The position numbers and the translations under genes are program-made. Below are positions 35,036 to 44,496 of a stretch of 64,000 nt of DNA, one piece after another. This DNA comes from Pseudohalocynthiibacter aestuariivivens. Its GTDB lineage: Bacteria; Pseudomonadota; Alphaproteobacteria; Rhodobacterales; Rhodobacteraceae. Positions within the stretch are counted from its first letter, which is position 1, and the number at the start of each line of letters is the position of its first letter. The notes beneath the pieces are model-generated. The model had not been told where the DNA came from. It saw nothing but the letters and a program-made list of their open reading frames with translations, and made no database searches. The stretch is taken from assembly GCF_018457175.1 (NCBI RefSeq), contig NZ_JAGFNU010000001.1, positions 124,001-188,000 of the forward strand. The letters are read 5' to 3'.

Positions 35036-35389
35036 ATGGCCCGCGTTACGGTTGAAGACTGCGTAGATAAAGTTCCAAACCGGTTCGAGCTTGTAATGCT
35101 TGCTTCGCACCGCGCCCGCGAAATCGCGGCAGGTGCAGCATTGACTGTGCCGCGTGACAACGACAAAAATCCTGTTGTTTCCCTGCGGGAAATTGCTGAC
35201 GAGACTCAGTCCGCGGAAGAACTGCGTGAGCGTCTTATTGAAAGCAACCAGACTCAGATCGAAGTTGATGAACCAGAAGAAGACGCAATGGCGCTTCTTA
35301 TGGGTGCTGAGGCTGACAAGCCAGCCGATAACGATATGTCAGAAGAAAAATTGCTACGCGCTTTGATGGAAGCACAGGGGCAACAGTAA
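35036..35389 (+). CDS. rpoZ: RNA polymerase omega subunit
   Basis: Omega helps assemble and stabilise RNA polymerase and is a ppGpp contact in proteobacteria. The 117-aa protein starts [23 protein letters not shown]-like and has [11 protein letters not shown], the family core. A Glu/Asp-rich C-terminal tail follows. The start at 35036 follows TTGGAG. The gene directly precedes rsh, the usual rpoZ-relA/spoT pairing, which places the ppGpp enzyme beside one of its targets. Confidence 0.96.
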   Translation: MARVTVEDCVDKVPNRFELVMLASHRAREIAAGAALTVPRDNDKNPVVSLREIADETQSAEELRERLIESNQTQIEVDEPEEDAMALLMGAEADKPADNDMSEEKLLRALMEAQGQQ

Positions 35390-35424
35390 GGGCAGAAACA
35401 GCCCAGACTAAAGGTGCGGACCGG

Positions 35425-37545
35425 ATGATCACTGTCGACGACCTGATCCAACTGGTCCGCAATTACAATCCGAAAACAAATCAGCAACTGATCCGCGATG
35501 CCTTTGCCTATGGCGAGGCAATGCATGAGGGTCAGTTTCGTCATTCGGGAGAACCGTACTTCACGCATCCCGTTGCTGTTGCTGCCATTTTAACGGAGCA
35601 GCAGCTTGATGACGCAACGATAATTACTGCGCTGCTGCACGATACCATTGAAGACACTAAATCCACCTACAGCGAAGTGGCGGAAAAGTTCGGCACGGAA
35701 ATTGCTGAGCTCGTCGATGGCGTTACCAAACTGACCAACTTGCAGCTTTCGTCGTCGGAAACGAAACAGGCCGAGAATTTTCGCAAGCTGTTCATGGCTA
35801 TGTCCAAAGACATGCGAGTCATCCTCGTGAAGCTTGCTGACCGGCTTCATAATATGCGCACCATTAAATCCATGCGTGTGGAAAAGCAGGCGCAAAAGGC
35901 CCGCGAAACCATGGATATTTTTGCACCACTTGCTGGCCGCATGGGTATGCAGTGGATGCGCGACGAACTGGAAGATCTTGCCTTTTCTGTCCTCAATCCG
36001 GATGGCCGTAAATCGATCATGCGCCGGTTCATAACGCTGCAGAAAGAAAGCGGCGATGTCATTCTGAAGATCACCAATGACATTCGTCACGAGTTGGAAA
36101 AGCAAACGATTAAAGCCGAAGTTTTTGGCCGTGCGAAAAAACCCTATTCGATCTGGCGCAAGATGCAGGAGAAAGACCAGGGGTTTTCACGGCTATCGGA
36201 TATTTACGGTTTCCGCGTGATAACCGAGAACGAAGCAGATTGTTATCGTGTGCTAGGTGCGATTCATCAGCGTTGGCGGTCTGTTCCGGGAAGATTCAAA
36301 GACTATATCAGCCAACCTAAATCAAACGGATATCGTTCTATCCACACAACTGTTTCGGGTCGCGATGGTAAACGTGTCGAAGTGCAGATCCGCACCGGGC
36401 AGATGAATGATGTTGCGGAAGCCGGCGTTGCTGCGCATTGGTCCTATCGTGATGGGGTTCAATCTGAAAATCCGTTTGCCGTCGACCCCGCGAAATGGAT
36501 CGCGGGTTTGACGGAGCGATTTGAATCGGCTGAAGACCACGACGAGTTTTTGGAACACGTCAAAATGGAGATGTACTCAGACCAGGTGTTCTGTTTCACA
36601 CCGAAGGGCGAAGTTGTGAAACTTCCACGCGGCGCGACACCGCTTGATTTTGCCTATGCAATCCACACTCGAATTGGCGAAAGCTGCGTTGGCGCGAAGG
36701 TCGATGGAATCCGCGTTCCTTTGTGGACCAGGGTTAAGAACGGGCAATCGGTTGAGATTATGACAGCCGAAGGTCAACGCCCGCAGGCCACATGGATTGA
36801 TATCGTTGCGACAGGTAAGGCAAAAGCGGCGATCCGCAAGTCTTTGCGCGAGGAAGACCGGGATCGTTTCATCAAGCTTGGCCGCGAGCTGGCCCGCGTG
36901 GCATTTGAGCATATCGGAAAGAAGTCCACAGACAAAGCGCTTGGGATTGTGGCAAAGCATCTTGGTTTGGTAGATGCCGCAGAGGTTCTCGCAAGGCTTG
37001 GCAGCGCCGAACTGACAGCGCGCGACGTGGTTGAAATTCTTTACCCTGAACTAGCCTCAACAAGCGGCGACGAGATTGATGCGAGCCGCGCAGTTGTTGG
37101 ACTGTCCCAAGGTCAGTCTTTCACGCGGGCGGAATGCTGCCAACCGGTTCCTGGCGAGCGTATCGTCGGAATTGCATATCGTGGGCAAGGTGTTGTGGTG
37201 CACGCAATCGACTGCCCGGTTCTTTCGGATTTTGAAGAGCAACCGGGCCGATGGGTCGATCTGCACTGGCACAGTGGTCGCCACCCGGCTGTGCACTCTG
37301 TCACACTTAGTATCACGATCAGCAATGATGCGGGCATACTGGGACGAATTTGCACATTGATTGGTGAGCAGAAGGCCAATATCTCCGATTTACATTTTGC
37401 GGACCGCAAGCCGGACTTTTACAGGCTTTTGATTGATGTTGACTTGAGGGATGCGGAGCACCTGCATACTGTCATGACGGCTCTTGAGGCTGACAGTGAT
37501 GTCGCTTCTCTGGAGCGATACCGAGACCCGAACCGTAAGCCCTGA
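35425..37545 (+). CDS. rsh: RelA/SpoT homologue, bifunctional (p)ppGpp synthetase/hydrolase
   Basis: Rsh makes and degrades (p)ppGpp during starvation. The 706-aa protein has an N-terminal HD hydrolase with LLHDTIEDT (His72, Asp73) and a synthetase domain with KKPYSIWRKM and SDIYGFRVITENEADCYR. A TGS domain (about 385-445, FTPKGEVVKLPRGATPLDFAYA) and a C-terminal ACT domain (about 630-700) follow. An intact HD motif suggests hydrolase activity is kept. It follows rpoZ by 35 bases. Confidence 0.96.
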   Translation: MITVDDLIQLVRNYNPKTNQQLIRDAFAYGEAMHEGQFRHSGEPYFTHPVAVAAILTEQQLDDATIITALLHDTIEDTKSTYSEVAEKFGTEIAELVDGVTKLTNLQLSSSETKQAENFRKLFMAMSKDMRVILVKLADRLHNMRTIKSMRVEKQAQKARETMDIFAPLAGRMGMQWMRDELEDLAFSVLNPDGRKSIMRRFITLQKESGDVILKITNDIRHELEKQTIKAEVFGRAKKPYSIWRKMQEKDQGFSRLSDIYGFRVITENEADCYRVLGAIHQRWRSVPGRFKDYISQPKSNGYRSIHTTVSGRDGKRVEVQIRTGQMNDVAEAGVAAHWSYRDGVQSENPFAVDPAKWIAGLTERFESAEDHDEFLEHVKMEMYSDQVFCFTPKGEVVKLPRGATPLDFAYAIHTRIGESCVGAKVDGIRVPLWTRVKNGQSVEIMTAEGQRPQATWIDIVATGKAKAAIRKSLREEDRDRFIKLGRELARVAFEHIGKKSTDKALGIVAKHLGLVDAAEVLARLGSAELTARDVVEILYPELASTSGDEIDASRAVVGLSQGQSFTRAECCQPVPGERIVGIAYRGQGVVVHAIDCPVLSDFEEQPGRWVDLHWHSGRHPAVHSVTLSITISNDAGILGRICTLIGEQKANISDLHFADRKPDFYRLLIDVDLRDAEHLHTVMTALEADSDVASLERYRDPNRKP

Positions 37546-37573
37546 AACACAGACCCACAAAAGGACATAACTG

Positions 37574-38230
37574 TTGGTCTTTAAGCGACGCGACAAACGG
37601 CCAATCTGGCAGATTGTGACCGACTTTTTCTATCCGCGAGGCGGATGGGCGCGTGCGTACAGATATGTCAAACACCGTATGCACCGTTTGCCTGACCCGC
37701 CTGACAGGATCGCGCGTGGCATTTTTGCGGGTGTTGCGGTTTGTTTTACGCCTTTCTTCGGGTTCCATTTCTTTTGGGCGGTTATTGTAGCCAAGCTTAT
37801 GAGGGGAAATATCTTTGCCGCTTTGCTGGCAACATTTTTCGGCAATCCCGTCACCTTCCCAATTATTGGCGCGCTTAGTCTTAGCCTTGGCCATTTCATG
37901 TTGGGAACAACTTTTGAAGAATCAGCAAACGCAACGCTTGTCGCAAAATTTATCGCAGCGGGCGCTGATTTTAAGGACAATTTTTTTGCGTTGTTCACGG
38001 ACAAAGGTGCTGATTGGTCAAACCTGAGCGAGTTCTATTCCGAAGTATACTTGCCTTACTTGGTCGGTGGCTTGGCGCCGGGGGTCATTGCCGGAACAAT
38101 TGCTTACTACCTGTCTGTCCCGGTCATAACTGTATATAAGAACCGCCGAAAAGGCAGGTTGAAGAAAAAACTCGAAGAGTTGCGTAAAAAAGCATTGAAG
38201 AAGGCTGACGAAACTAGGTCGAAGCGGTAG
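37574..38230 (+). CDS. DUF2062 family membrane protein
   Basis: This 218-aa protein has a DUF2062 domain with two or three membrane helices (RIARGIFAGVAVCFTPFFGFHFFWAVIVAKL; FFGNPVTFPIIGAL) and a strongly basic C-terminal tail of Lys and Arg. The function is unknown. It starts with TTG at 37574 because MVFKRRDKRP-type starts are typical; no ATG fits. It stands 28 bases after rsh and 34 before pdxJ and is probably in the same transcript. Confidence 0.88.
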   Translation: MVFKRRDKRPIWQIVTDFFYPRGGWARAYRYVKHRMHRLPDPPDRIARGIFAGVAVCFTPFFGFHFFWAVIVAKLMRGNIFAALLATFFGNPVTFPIIGALSLSLGHFMLGTTFEESANATLVAKFIAAGADFKDNFFALFTDKGADWSNLSEFYSEVYLPYLVGGLAPGVIAGTIAYYLSVPVITVYKNRRKGRLKKKLEELRKKALKKADETRSKR

Positions 38231-38264
38231 CGTCTGTTCTGAAAGACAACAAAGGATATTACTG

Positions 38265-39026
38265 ATGAGTGTCACGCCTTTAGGCAAGCTGCGGCTTGGG
38301 GTAAATATTGATCACGTGGCGACCGTGCGAAATGCACGCGGCGGGGACTACCCGGATCCGCTAAGGGCGGCCCGCATTGCAGAAGAAGCTGGGGCAGATG
38401 GTATTACCGCGCATCTGCGTGAAGATCGGCGTCATATTTCAGATGCAGATATCGAAGGGCTGATGGAAATTCTGTCAGTTCCACTTAACTTCGAAATGGC
38501 GGCAACGGATGAAATGCAGGCTATTGCATTGCGTCATAAACCTCATGCGGTCTGCATCGTTCCGGAAAAGCGCGAAGAGCGGACAACCGAAGGTGGCCTT
38601 GAAGTTGCACGCGAGGAAAACAGGCTGGCGCATTTCATCGCCCCATTGCGCGAGGCAGGCAGCCGCGTTTCTATCTTTATTGCAGCTGAGCCAGCGCAAA
38701 TTGAAGCGGCTAATCGCATAGGTGCAGAGGTGATAGAACTTCACGCCGGGGCTTACTGTGACGCGCATGTTGAAGGTCGTTTTGACGAAAGGGACAAAGA
38801 GCTTGAGAAACTGCGCGACATGTCCAGTTTTGCCCACTCGCTTGGGCTAGAGGTGCATGTGGGACACGGGATTACATATGACACTGTAAAGCCTGTCGCG
38901 GCTTTTCCGGAGGTTATGGAGCTTAACATCGGGCATTTCCTGATTGGCGAAGCTATCTTTCGTGGTCTGACGCCAGCGGTGTTGGAAATGCGACGCCTGA
39001 TGGATGAAGCACGGGCGCAAGATTGA
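38265..39026 (+). CDS. pdxJ: Pyridoxine 5'-phosphate synthase
   Basis: PdxJ condenses 1-deoxy-xylulose 5-phosphate with 3-amino-2-oxopropyl phosphate in de novo vitamin B6 synthesis. The 253-aa TIM-barrel protein has LGVNIDHVATVRNARGG at the start, DGITAHLREDRRHI, VCIVPEKREERTTEGG and VHVGHGITYDTV, all characteristic. ATG 38265 is downstream of AAAGGA. In related genomes pdxJ is followed directly by acpS; here an oxidoreductase gene sits between. Confidence 0.97.
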   Translation: MSVTPLGKLRLGVNIDHVATVRNARGGDYPDPLRAARIAEEAGADGITAHLREDRRHISDADIEGLMEILSVPLNFEMAATDEMQAIALRHKPHAVCIVPEKREERTTEGGLEVAREENRLAHFIAPLREAGSRVSIFIAAEPAQIEAANRIGAEVIELHAGAYCDAHVEGRFDERDKELEKLRDMSSFAHSLGLEVHVGHGITYDTVKPVAAFPEVMELNIGHFLIGEAIFRGLTPAVLEMRRLMDEARAQD

Positions 39027-39042
39027 GCAGAGCGGGAGCATT

Positions 39043-40020
39043 ATGAAAGCTGTCTGGTACGAAAAATTTGGCGCGGCTACAGGCGTTCTCACGATCGGTA
39101 GCTTACCTGACCCAACCCCAAATACTGGCGAAGTTTTGGTGCGCTTACACGCCTCTGGTGTAAACCCCTCTGACGTTAAACTTCGGGCTGGTGCGCGTCC
39201 CGGCGCCATTATGGAATTTCCCAAAGTTGTTCCTCATTCTGATGGTGCTGGCGTTATCGAAGCCGTCGGCGCGGGTGTTGACACCGACCGGATTGGTCAA
39301 CGTGTCTGGATTTGGAACGGACAATGGAAGCGCGCCTATGGCACAGCCGCAGAACTTATCTCCATCCCGGCAGATCATGCTGTTTACCTACCTAAAACAA
39401 CCAGCTTTGCTGAAGGCGCCTGCTTAGGCATACCCGCAATGACCGCCTGGTACTCGGTCTTCGCAGACGGATCGGTCGAGGGTAAAACTGTTCTCGTGAC
39501 AGGCGGTGCAGGTACAGTTGGACGCTACGCCTGCCAGATGGCGAAGCTAGGAGGCGCGCGCGTCATCACCACCGTCTCCTCACTGGAAAAAGCCGCGCAT
39601 TCTACAGCTGATGAATGGATCAACTACCGCGAAAATGATGTTGCCGAAGCCGTGATGAGCTTAACTGACGGAGTTGGCGTTGATCGTATCGTCGACGTGG
39701 ATTTTGGCGCGAACCAGGCCACTTCACTTGCCATTCTGAAGCAAAGGGGTGTCATTGCAACCTATGCGTCCGCAAGTGTCATGCGGCCTGTTCTCGATTT
39801 TTACCCATTCATGTTCAAGAATTCTGTGCTGAGAATGCTGATAGTTTATCTTCTGGATCCCGAAGTGAGACGCAAAGGTGAAGCACAGATAACTAAGTGG
39901 CTGGAGAAAAGTGCCCTATTGCACGCACCCGTAGCTGCTGGCAGATTGGACGATGCAGTTGCAGCGCATCAATTGGTGGAAGCTGGTGACAAGCTTGGCA
40001 CTGCCGTTCTGGAGTTTTGA
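39043..40020 (+). CDS. Zinc-independent quinone oxidoreductase-type MDR dehydrogenase
   Basis: This 325-aa protein of the medium-chain dehydrogenase family has an N-terminal GroES-like domain ([15 protein letters not shown]) and a nucleotide-binding motif [17 protein letters not shown]. No structural or catalytic Zn ligands are seen. It probably reduces quinones or enones with NADPH. The start at 39043 follows GGGAG; an earlier ATG at 39004 overlaps pdxJ. It lies between pdxJ and acpS, which are usually adjacent, and may be an insertion into the operon. Confidence 0.88.
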   Translation: MKAVWYEKFGAATGVLTIGSLPDPTPNTGEVLVRLHASGVNPSDVKLRAGARPGAIMEFPKVVPHSDGAGVIEAVGAGVDTDRIGQRVWIWNGQWKRAYGTAAELISIPADHAVYLPKTTSFAEGACLGIPAMTAWYSVFADGSVEGKTVLVTGGAGTVGRYACQMAKLGGARVITTVSSLEKAAHSTADEWINYRENDVAEAVMSLTDGVGVDRIVDVDFGANQATSLAILKQRGVIATYASASVMRPVLDFYPFMFKNSVLRMLIVYLLDPEVRRKGEAQITKWLEKSALLHAPVAAGRLDDAVAAHQLVEAGDKLGTAVLEF

Positions 40021-40024
40021 TACC

Positions 40025-40438
40025 ATGATCCTTGGTATTGGTACCGATCTGGCAAATATCGAACGGATACAAGGTACGCTGGACCGTTTTGGTGACAGGT
40101 TCAAGAACCGCGTTTTCACAGAGATAGAGCAGCAAAAAGCAGAGCGGCGCAAAGACACAGCTGGCACCTACGCCAAGCGCTGGGCCGCAAAGGAAGCCTG
40201 TTCCAAAGCGCTTGGAACAGGGCTCGCGATGGGAATTGCCTGGCGCGACATGTCAGTTTCCAATCTGAAGTCGGGTCAGCCCGTGATGCATGTTACGGGC
40301 TGGGCGGCTGAACGACTGGCGGAAATGACACCGGCAGGACATCAAGCGACAATTCATGTAACACTCACTGACGATCATCCCTGGGCACAGGCATTTGTGG
40401 TCATAGAGGCGCTGCCAGTTTCGCCGAGCAATGCGTAA
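40025..40438 (+). CDS. acpS: Holo-[acyl-carrier-protein] synthase
   Basis: AcpS attaches 4'-phosphopantetheine from CoA to acyl carrier protein. The 137-aa protein starts [15 protein letters not shown] with Asp8, and [15 protein letters not shown] holds the magnesium-binding Glu57. The start lies four bases after the oxidoreductase stop, and lepB follows after 68 bases, so it belongs to the pdxJ-recO housekeeping run. Confidence 0.97.
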   Translation: MILGIGTDLANIERIQGTLDRFGDRFKNRVFTEIEQQKAERRKDTAGTYAKRWAAKEACSKALGTGLAMGIAWRDMSVSNLKSGQPVMHVTGWAAERLAEMTPAGHQATIHVTLTDDHPWAQAFVVIEALPVSPSNA

Positions 40439-40506
40439 ACTTGACTCCCCGCTGTCGGCACCTCATGTAGCGCAAGGACAAAAATCAACATACAGGACGC
40501 GAATAC

Positions 40507-41292
40507 ATGACCACTGAGGCAAAAAAAGGCGATGGCTTGCTTGAGACCATCAAAACAGTGGTCTACGCGCTGCTAATTGCGGGCTTGTTTCGCACATTGT
40601 TTTTTCAGCCATTCTGGATTCCATCAGGGTCTATGAAAGATACTTTGCTGATAGGTGATTTTCTGTTCGTGAACAAAATGGCCTATGGGTATTCTCAGTA
40701 TTCCTGCCCTTTTTCCGCCTGCCCTTTTTCCGGTCGTATTTTTGGAGGTGACCCAGAGCGGGGTGATGTCGTGGTGTTTCACCACCCGGTCAATGGTCAG
40801 GATTTCATTAAACGGCTGATCGGTTTGCCAGGCGACAAAATTCAGGTCACGGATGGGGTGCTGAAACTGAATGGAACCCCGGTCCAACTGGAACCGGCAG
40901 GGCAATTTGAAGAGATATTCGAACCTCAGGGCCCAAACCGCGGTTTTCCCATTTGCCAGAACCAGCCAGTCCGTCGCGGTGAGGTGTGTGTGAAAGAACG
41001 TACCGCCGAAACTCTGCCTGGCGGATTAACGCATAACATTCTGAATGTTAGTGACTCTCGGACCGACAACACGCCCGTCTTTACGGTGCCGGAGGGTCAT
41101 TTCTTCTTTATGGGAGACAACCGGGATAACTCTACTGATAGCCGGGTCTCACCGACGGTTGGCGGTGTTGGTTTTGTTCCGTTCGAAAACCTTATTGGCC
41201 GTGCTGACCGCGTCATGTTTTCATCTGCTGGTCGGTCCTTATTTTACTTTTGGACGTGGCGCAGTGACCGTTTTTTCAAGGCGATAGAGTGA
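40507..41292 (+). CDS. lepB: Signal peptidase I
   Basis: LepB is an inner-membrane Ser/Lys protease that removes signal peptides from exported proteins. The 261-aa protein has an N-terminal transmembrane helix (about residues 15-35). Catalytic Ser42 is in [16 protein letters not shown], catalytic Lys102 in [14 protein letters not shown], and box E is [11 protein letters not shown]. It overlaps rnc by four bases. Confidence 0.97.
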   Translation: MTTEAKKGDGLLETIKTVVYALLIAGLFRTLFFQPFWIPSGSMKDTLLIGDFLFVNKMAYGYSQYSCPFSACPFSGRIFGGDPERGDVVVFHHPVNGQDFIKRLIGLPGDKIQVTDGVLKLNGTPVQLEPAGQFEEIFEPQGPNRGFPICQNQPVRRGEVCVKERTAETLPGGLTHNILNVSDSRTDNTPVFTVPEGHFFFMGDNRDNSTDSRVSPTVGGVGFVPFENLIGRADRVMFSSAGRSLFYFWTWRSDRFFKAIE

Positions 41293-41975
41293 AGCTTTCG
41301 ACGGAATTAAAGGCCTTTGAAGGCCGGATTGGCTACCAGTTTTCCGAGCCAGAGTTGTTGGTTCGCGCGGTGACGCATTCTTCGATGTCTTCGGAGACGA
41401 GGGATGACAACCAGCGCTTGGAATTTCTTGGCGACCGGGTGCTTGGACTCGTAATGGCAGAGGCGCTGCTTTTTGCTGACAGATCTGCTAGTGAAGGTCA
41501 GCTTGCACCGCGTTTTAACGCACTCGTGCGCAAAGAAGCACTGGCCGATGTTGCACGTCAGGTTGACCTTGGCACCGTGCTTAAACTTGGTCGCTCAGAA
41601 ATGTTGTCAGGTGGGCGACGCAAAGAGGCATTGCTTGCCGATGCGATGGAAGCGGTGATTGCGGCGATATATCTTGATGGCGGCTTTGAGCCAGCCCGCA
41701 ACACGGTTCTTCAGATTTGGGGAAAGCGTGTCAGCACTGTAAAAGCAGATGCACGTGATGCCAAAACGGCATTGCAGGAATGGGCGCAGGCCCGGAAACA
41801 GACGCCGCCAACCTATGATGAATTACGCCGCGAAGGCCCCGACCACGCACCGGTTTTCACGATCAAGGTTCAACTGGCAAGCGGCGAGTCAGAAACAGCG
41901 ACCGCCGGATCGAAAAGACAGGCCGAACAAATGGCGGCACAGGCGCTTTTAGCGCGATTGGAAGGCAAATCATGA
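41289..41975 (+). CDS. rnc: Ribonuclease III
   Basis: RNase III cuts double-stranded RNA, including rRNA precursors. It starts with GTG overlapping the lepB stop (GTGA). The 228-aa protein has the signature [18 protein letters not shown] with its acidic metal ligands, a second acidic site [18 protein letters not shown], and a C-terminal double-stranded-RNA-binding domain (about 155-225). Era follows with a four-base overlap, a classical pairing. Confidence 0.97.
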   Translation: MKLSTELKAFEGRIGYQFSEPELLVRAVTHSSMSSETRDDNQRLEFLGDRVLGLVMAEALLFADRSASEGQLAPRFNALVRKEALADVARQVDLGTVLKLGRSEMLSGGRRKEALLADAMEAVIAAIYLDGGFEPARNTVLQIWGKRVSTVKADARDAKTALQEWAQARKQTPPTYDELRREGPDHAPVFTIKVQLASGESETATAGSKRQAEQMAAQALLARLEGKS

Positions 41976-42886
41976 CCAAAACGCGTGCGGGCTTTGTCGC
42001 CCTTATCGGCGAACCCAATGCGGGTAAATCGACGCTGCTTAACCGGATGGTTGGGGCAAAAGTTTCGATAGTGACGCATAAAGTGCAAACCACGCGTGCG
42101 CGTATTCGTGGGGTGGCGATTGAAGGAGACTCTCAGATCGTGTTCGTGGATACACCGGGCATGTTCCCTCCACGCCGCCGGCTAGACCGTGCAATGGTTG
42201 CGGCAGCCTGGGGCGGTGCTGCGGATGCGGATATCGTGGTGCTGCTTATCGAGGCTAATCGCGGTATGACCGAGGGTGTCCAAGCGATTCTAGAAAAGCT
42301 GAGAGAACGGCAGAACGACAGACAGAGAGTAGCGCTTGCTATCAACAAGATTGATCGGGTGAAATCTGAGGCCTTGTTGGCACTGACTGAAAAGATGAAT
42401 GACGCCTATCCGTTTGAAGACACCTTTATGATCTCTGCTGAAAAGGGTCATGGAGTCGATGATTTGCGGGACTGGCTTGCCGAGCGTTTGCCAGAAGGTC
42501 CATGGCTTTACCCAGAAGATCAGATTGCTGATTTACCAATGCGCATGATCGCGGCGGAAATGACACGCGAGAAACTGACACTGCGCCTTCATCAGGAACT
42601 GCCTTACCAACTGACCGTTGAAACCGAAAACTGGGAAGAACGCGAAGATGGCTCTGCCCGGATTGACCAGTTGATCTACGTGGCACGTGACGGACATAAA
42701 GGCATTGTACTTGGTAACAAGGGCGAAACGATCAAAGCGGTTGGTAAAGCTGCACGTGAAGAACTGGAAGAGTTTCTGGGGCGTAGGGTGCATCTGTTCC
42801 TTCAAGTGAAAGTACGCCCAAATTGGCTTGAAGAATCCGAACGTTACTCGGAAATGGGCCTCGATTTCAAAGACGGGAATTCATGA
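41972..42886 (+). CDS. era: GTPase Era
   Basis: Era binds the 3' end of 16S rRNA and helps 30S assembly. The 304-aa protein has G1 GEPNAGKST (residues 13-21), G3 DTPG, G4 NKID, and a C-terminal KH domain with [20 protein letters not shown]. It overlaps rnc and the DUF1491 gene by four bases each. Confidence 0.97.
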   Translation: MTKTRAGFVALIGEPNAGKSTLLNRMVGAKVSIVTHKVQTTRARIRGVAIEGDSQIVFVDTPGMFPPRRRLDRAMVAAAWGGAADADIVVLLIEANRGMTEGVQAILEKLRERQNDRQRVALAINKIDRVKSEALLALTEKMNDAYPFEDTFMISAEKGHGVDDLRDWLAERLPEGPWLYPEDQIADLPMRMIAAEMTREKLTLRLHQELPYQLTVETENWEEREDGSARIDQLIYVARDGHKGIVLGNKGETIKAVGKAAREELEEFLGRRVHLFLQVKVRPNWLEESERYSEMGLDFKDGNS

Positions 42887-43215
42887 CGCGCCTGACCGCA
42901 GAGTTTTGGGTGCACGCCTATCTGCGCAGGCTTGCATTGACGGATATACCGGCATTTGTAACATCCAAGGGTGATGTGACGGCCGGGGCGGTGCTGATCA
43001 AACTGAACACGCTGGACGGTTGTGCGGTTGTCTATCAACGCTCATTTGACTTGATGACAGGTGAACGCGCATGGATGGTTCTTTCCCAAGGCGTTGAGCA
43101 AGAGGTTGACCTCGCGATAACCAAGCAACGTTCCTTTGACCCTGATCTCTGGGTCGTGGAAGTCGAAGACCGCCAGGGGCGTCACCTCTTGGATGAACCG
43201 GGGCTCAAGGCTTGA
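42883..43215 (+). CDS. DUF1491 family protein
   Basis: This 110-aa protein of unknown function has the DUF1491 pattern: RLTAEFWVHAYLRRL at the start, then GAVLIKLNTLDG, GERAWMVLSQG and DPDLWVVEVEDRQGRHLLDEPGL at the end. The family is found in alphaproteobacteria between era and recO, as here. The four-base overlap with era suggests coupled translation and a possible role linked to RNA processing or ribosome assembly (inference). Confidence 0.9.
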   Translation: MTRLTAEFWVHAYLRRLALTDIPAFVTSKGDVTAGAVLIKLNTLDGCAVVYQRSFDLMTGERAWMVLSQGVEQEVDLAITKQRSFDPDLWVVEVEDRQGRHLLDEPGLKA

Positions 43216-43267
43216 GGCACGCCTGAAACGGCTTGCATAGGTGTGAGACAAAGGTACTCTCCCTAAT

Positions 43268-43990
43268 ATGGATTGGCGCGACGAGGGGGTATTGCTTAGT
43301 GTCCGACGACACGGGGAAACCTCTGCAATCATTGAAGTATTTACGGCAGAACATGGCCGGCATGCAGGCGTGGTGCGAGGTGGCACCAGCCGCAAAATCG
43401 CGCCTGTTCTGCAACCTGGAGCACAGCTTGATGTGACGTGGCGTGCCCGTTTGGAAGATCATCTGGGCAGCTATACGGTTGAACCTTTGCGAAGCCGTGC
43501 AGGTGTTATGGCGGACCGCCTTGCGCTGGCAGGTCTGAATGCAATCTGTGCGCTTCTCGGTTTTGTACTGCCGGAACGCGAGGCACATATAGGACTCTAC
43601 CAAAGGTCGGTAACCCTGTTGGATTTGCTCGAGCGGACGGATGCCTGGCCGCTAGCCTACCTGCGTTGGGAAACAAACCTTCTTGAAGAATTGGGGTTTG
43701 GTCTCGACTTAACCCGGTGCGCCGTGACAGGAACGCGTGAAGATCTGGCATATGTTTCGCCAAAAACCGGGCGTGCAGTCAGCCGTGACGGTGCGGGCGA
43801 ATGGGCCAGCAAGCTGTTGCCATTGCCTATGTGTTTGCTGGGCCAGGGGCCAGTGACAGATGCGGATATAACCCAAGGGCTTCGCACGACGGGTTTTTTC
43901 CTTGGAAACTGGGTTGCGCCCTCGCTTGGGAACAAGCCACTGCCAGCTGCACGACAGCGCCTTGTTGATCTTCTGGCGCGTCAGGGTTGA
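43268..43990 (+). CDS. recO: DNA repair protein RecO
   Basis: RecO loads RecA onto SSB-coated DNA with RecR. The 240-aa protein has an N-terminal OB fold ([25 protein letters not shown]) and a helical C-terminal region with [24 protein letters not shown]. The ending [18 protein letters not shown] is typical of alphaproteobacterial RecO. Its last ten bases overlap the convergent META-domain gene. Confidence 0.95.
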   Translation: MDWRDEGVLLSVRRHGETSAIIEVFTAEHGRHAGVVRGGTSRKIAPVLQPGAQLDVTWRARLEDHLGSYTVEPLRSRAGVMADRLALAGLNAICALLGFVLPEREAHIGLYQRSVTLLDLLERTDAWPLAYLRWETNLLEELGFGLDLTRCAVTGTREDLAYVSPKTGRAVSRDGAGEWASKLLPLPMCLLGQGPVTDADITQGLRTTGFFLGNWVAPSLGNKPLPAARQRLVDLLARQG

Positions 43991-44376
43991 GCCAGCCTAA
44001 AAACCATTTCGCGTCCTGCGTCATTTGACATAATCAGCGTTTCGCCAGAAACCTCGACCAATGTCATTTCCTCAAGCGCTTTTAGAAATTCGGCTTCTGC
44101 AGGTAAATCGGAACAGGCCATTTTGGTGGCGCCAATCTCGGAAAGGGCGATCCACGGGTAAGGTGCCTGCTGATTTCCGAAGTACCGATTGCAGGGTGCT
44201 TGCCCTTCTACCCGCCCTGGTTCGGGAAAGGATATTGTGGCACTTGAGGAAAAGGGTGCGCCATCAAGTTCGGAAAGTACCCACGTGGATTCGGAGCTAA
44301 CGTAGCCAGAAATGGATTCATCCTCTTGGCAAGCGTCAAATAGCAACAGAGGGATCATCAGGATAAAAGCACGCAT
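43981..44376 (-). CDS. META/HslJ-domain putative secreted protein
   Basis: This 131-aa protein has an N-terminal hydrophobic signal (about residues 1-16). The Cys at 16 in LLFDACQE might be a lipobox but fits poorly. A META domain follows ([30 protein letters not shown]). HslJ-type META proteins occur in the envelope and are linked to stress or drug resistance, but no activity is proven. It converges on recO with a ten-base overlap. Confidence 0.85.
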   Translation of the reverse strand: MRAFILMIPLLLFDACQEDESISGYVSSESTWVLSELDGAPFSSSATISFPEPGRVEGQAPCNRYFGNQQAPYPWIALSEIGATKMACSDLPAEAEFLKALEEMTLVEVSGETLIMSNDAGREMVFRLAQP

Positions 44377-44496
44377 AAGGTGTCTGCCTGTTTATGTCAG
44401 AAACATTTTCACAGTAAACCTAAGCGCAAATTGTGCATAGACCAATTCGTCTGAAAACTGGGTGCGGCATTCGTGCGGAAGGCCGTGCTGCTAAGT

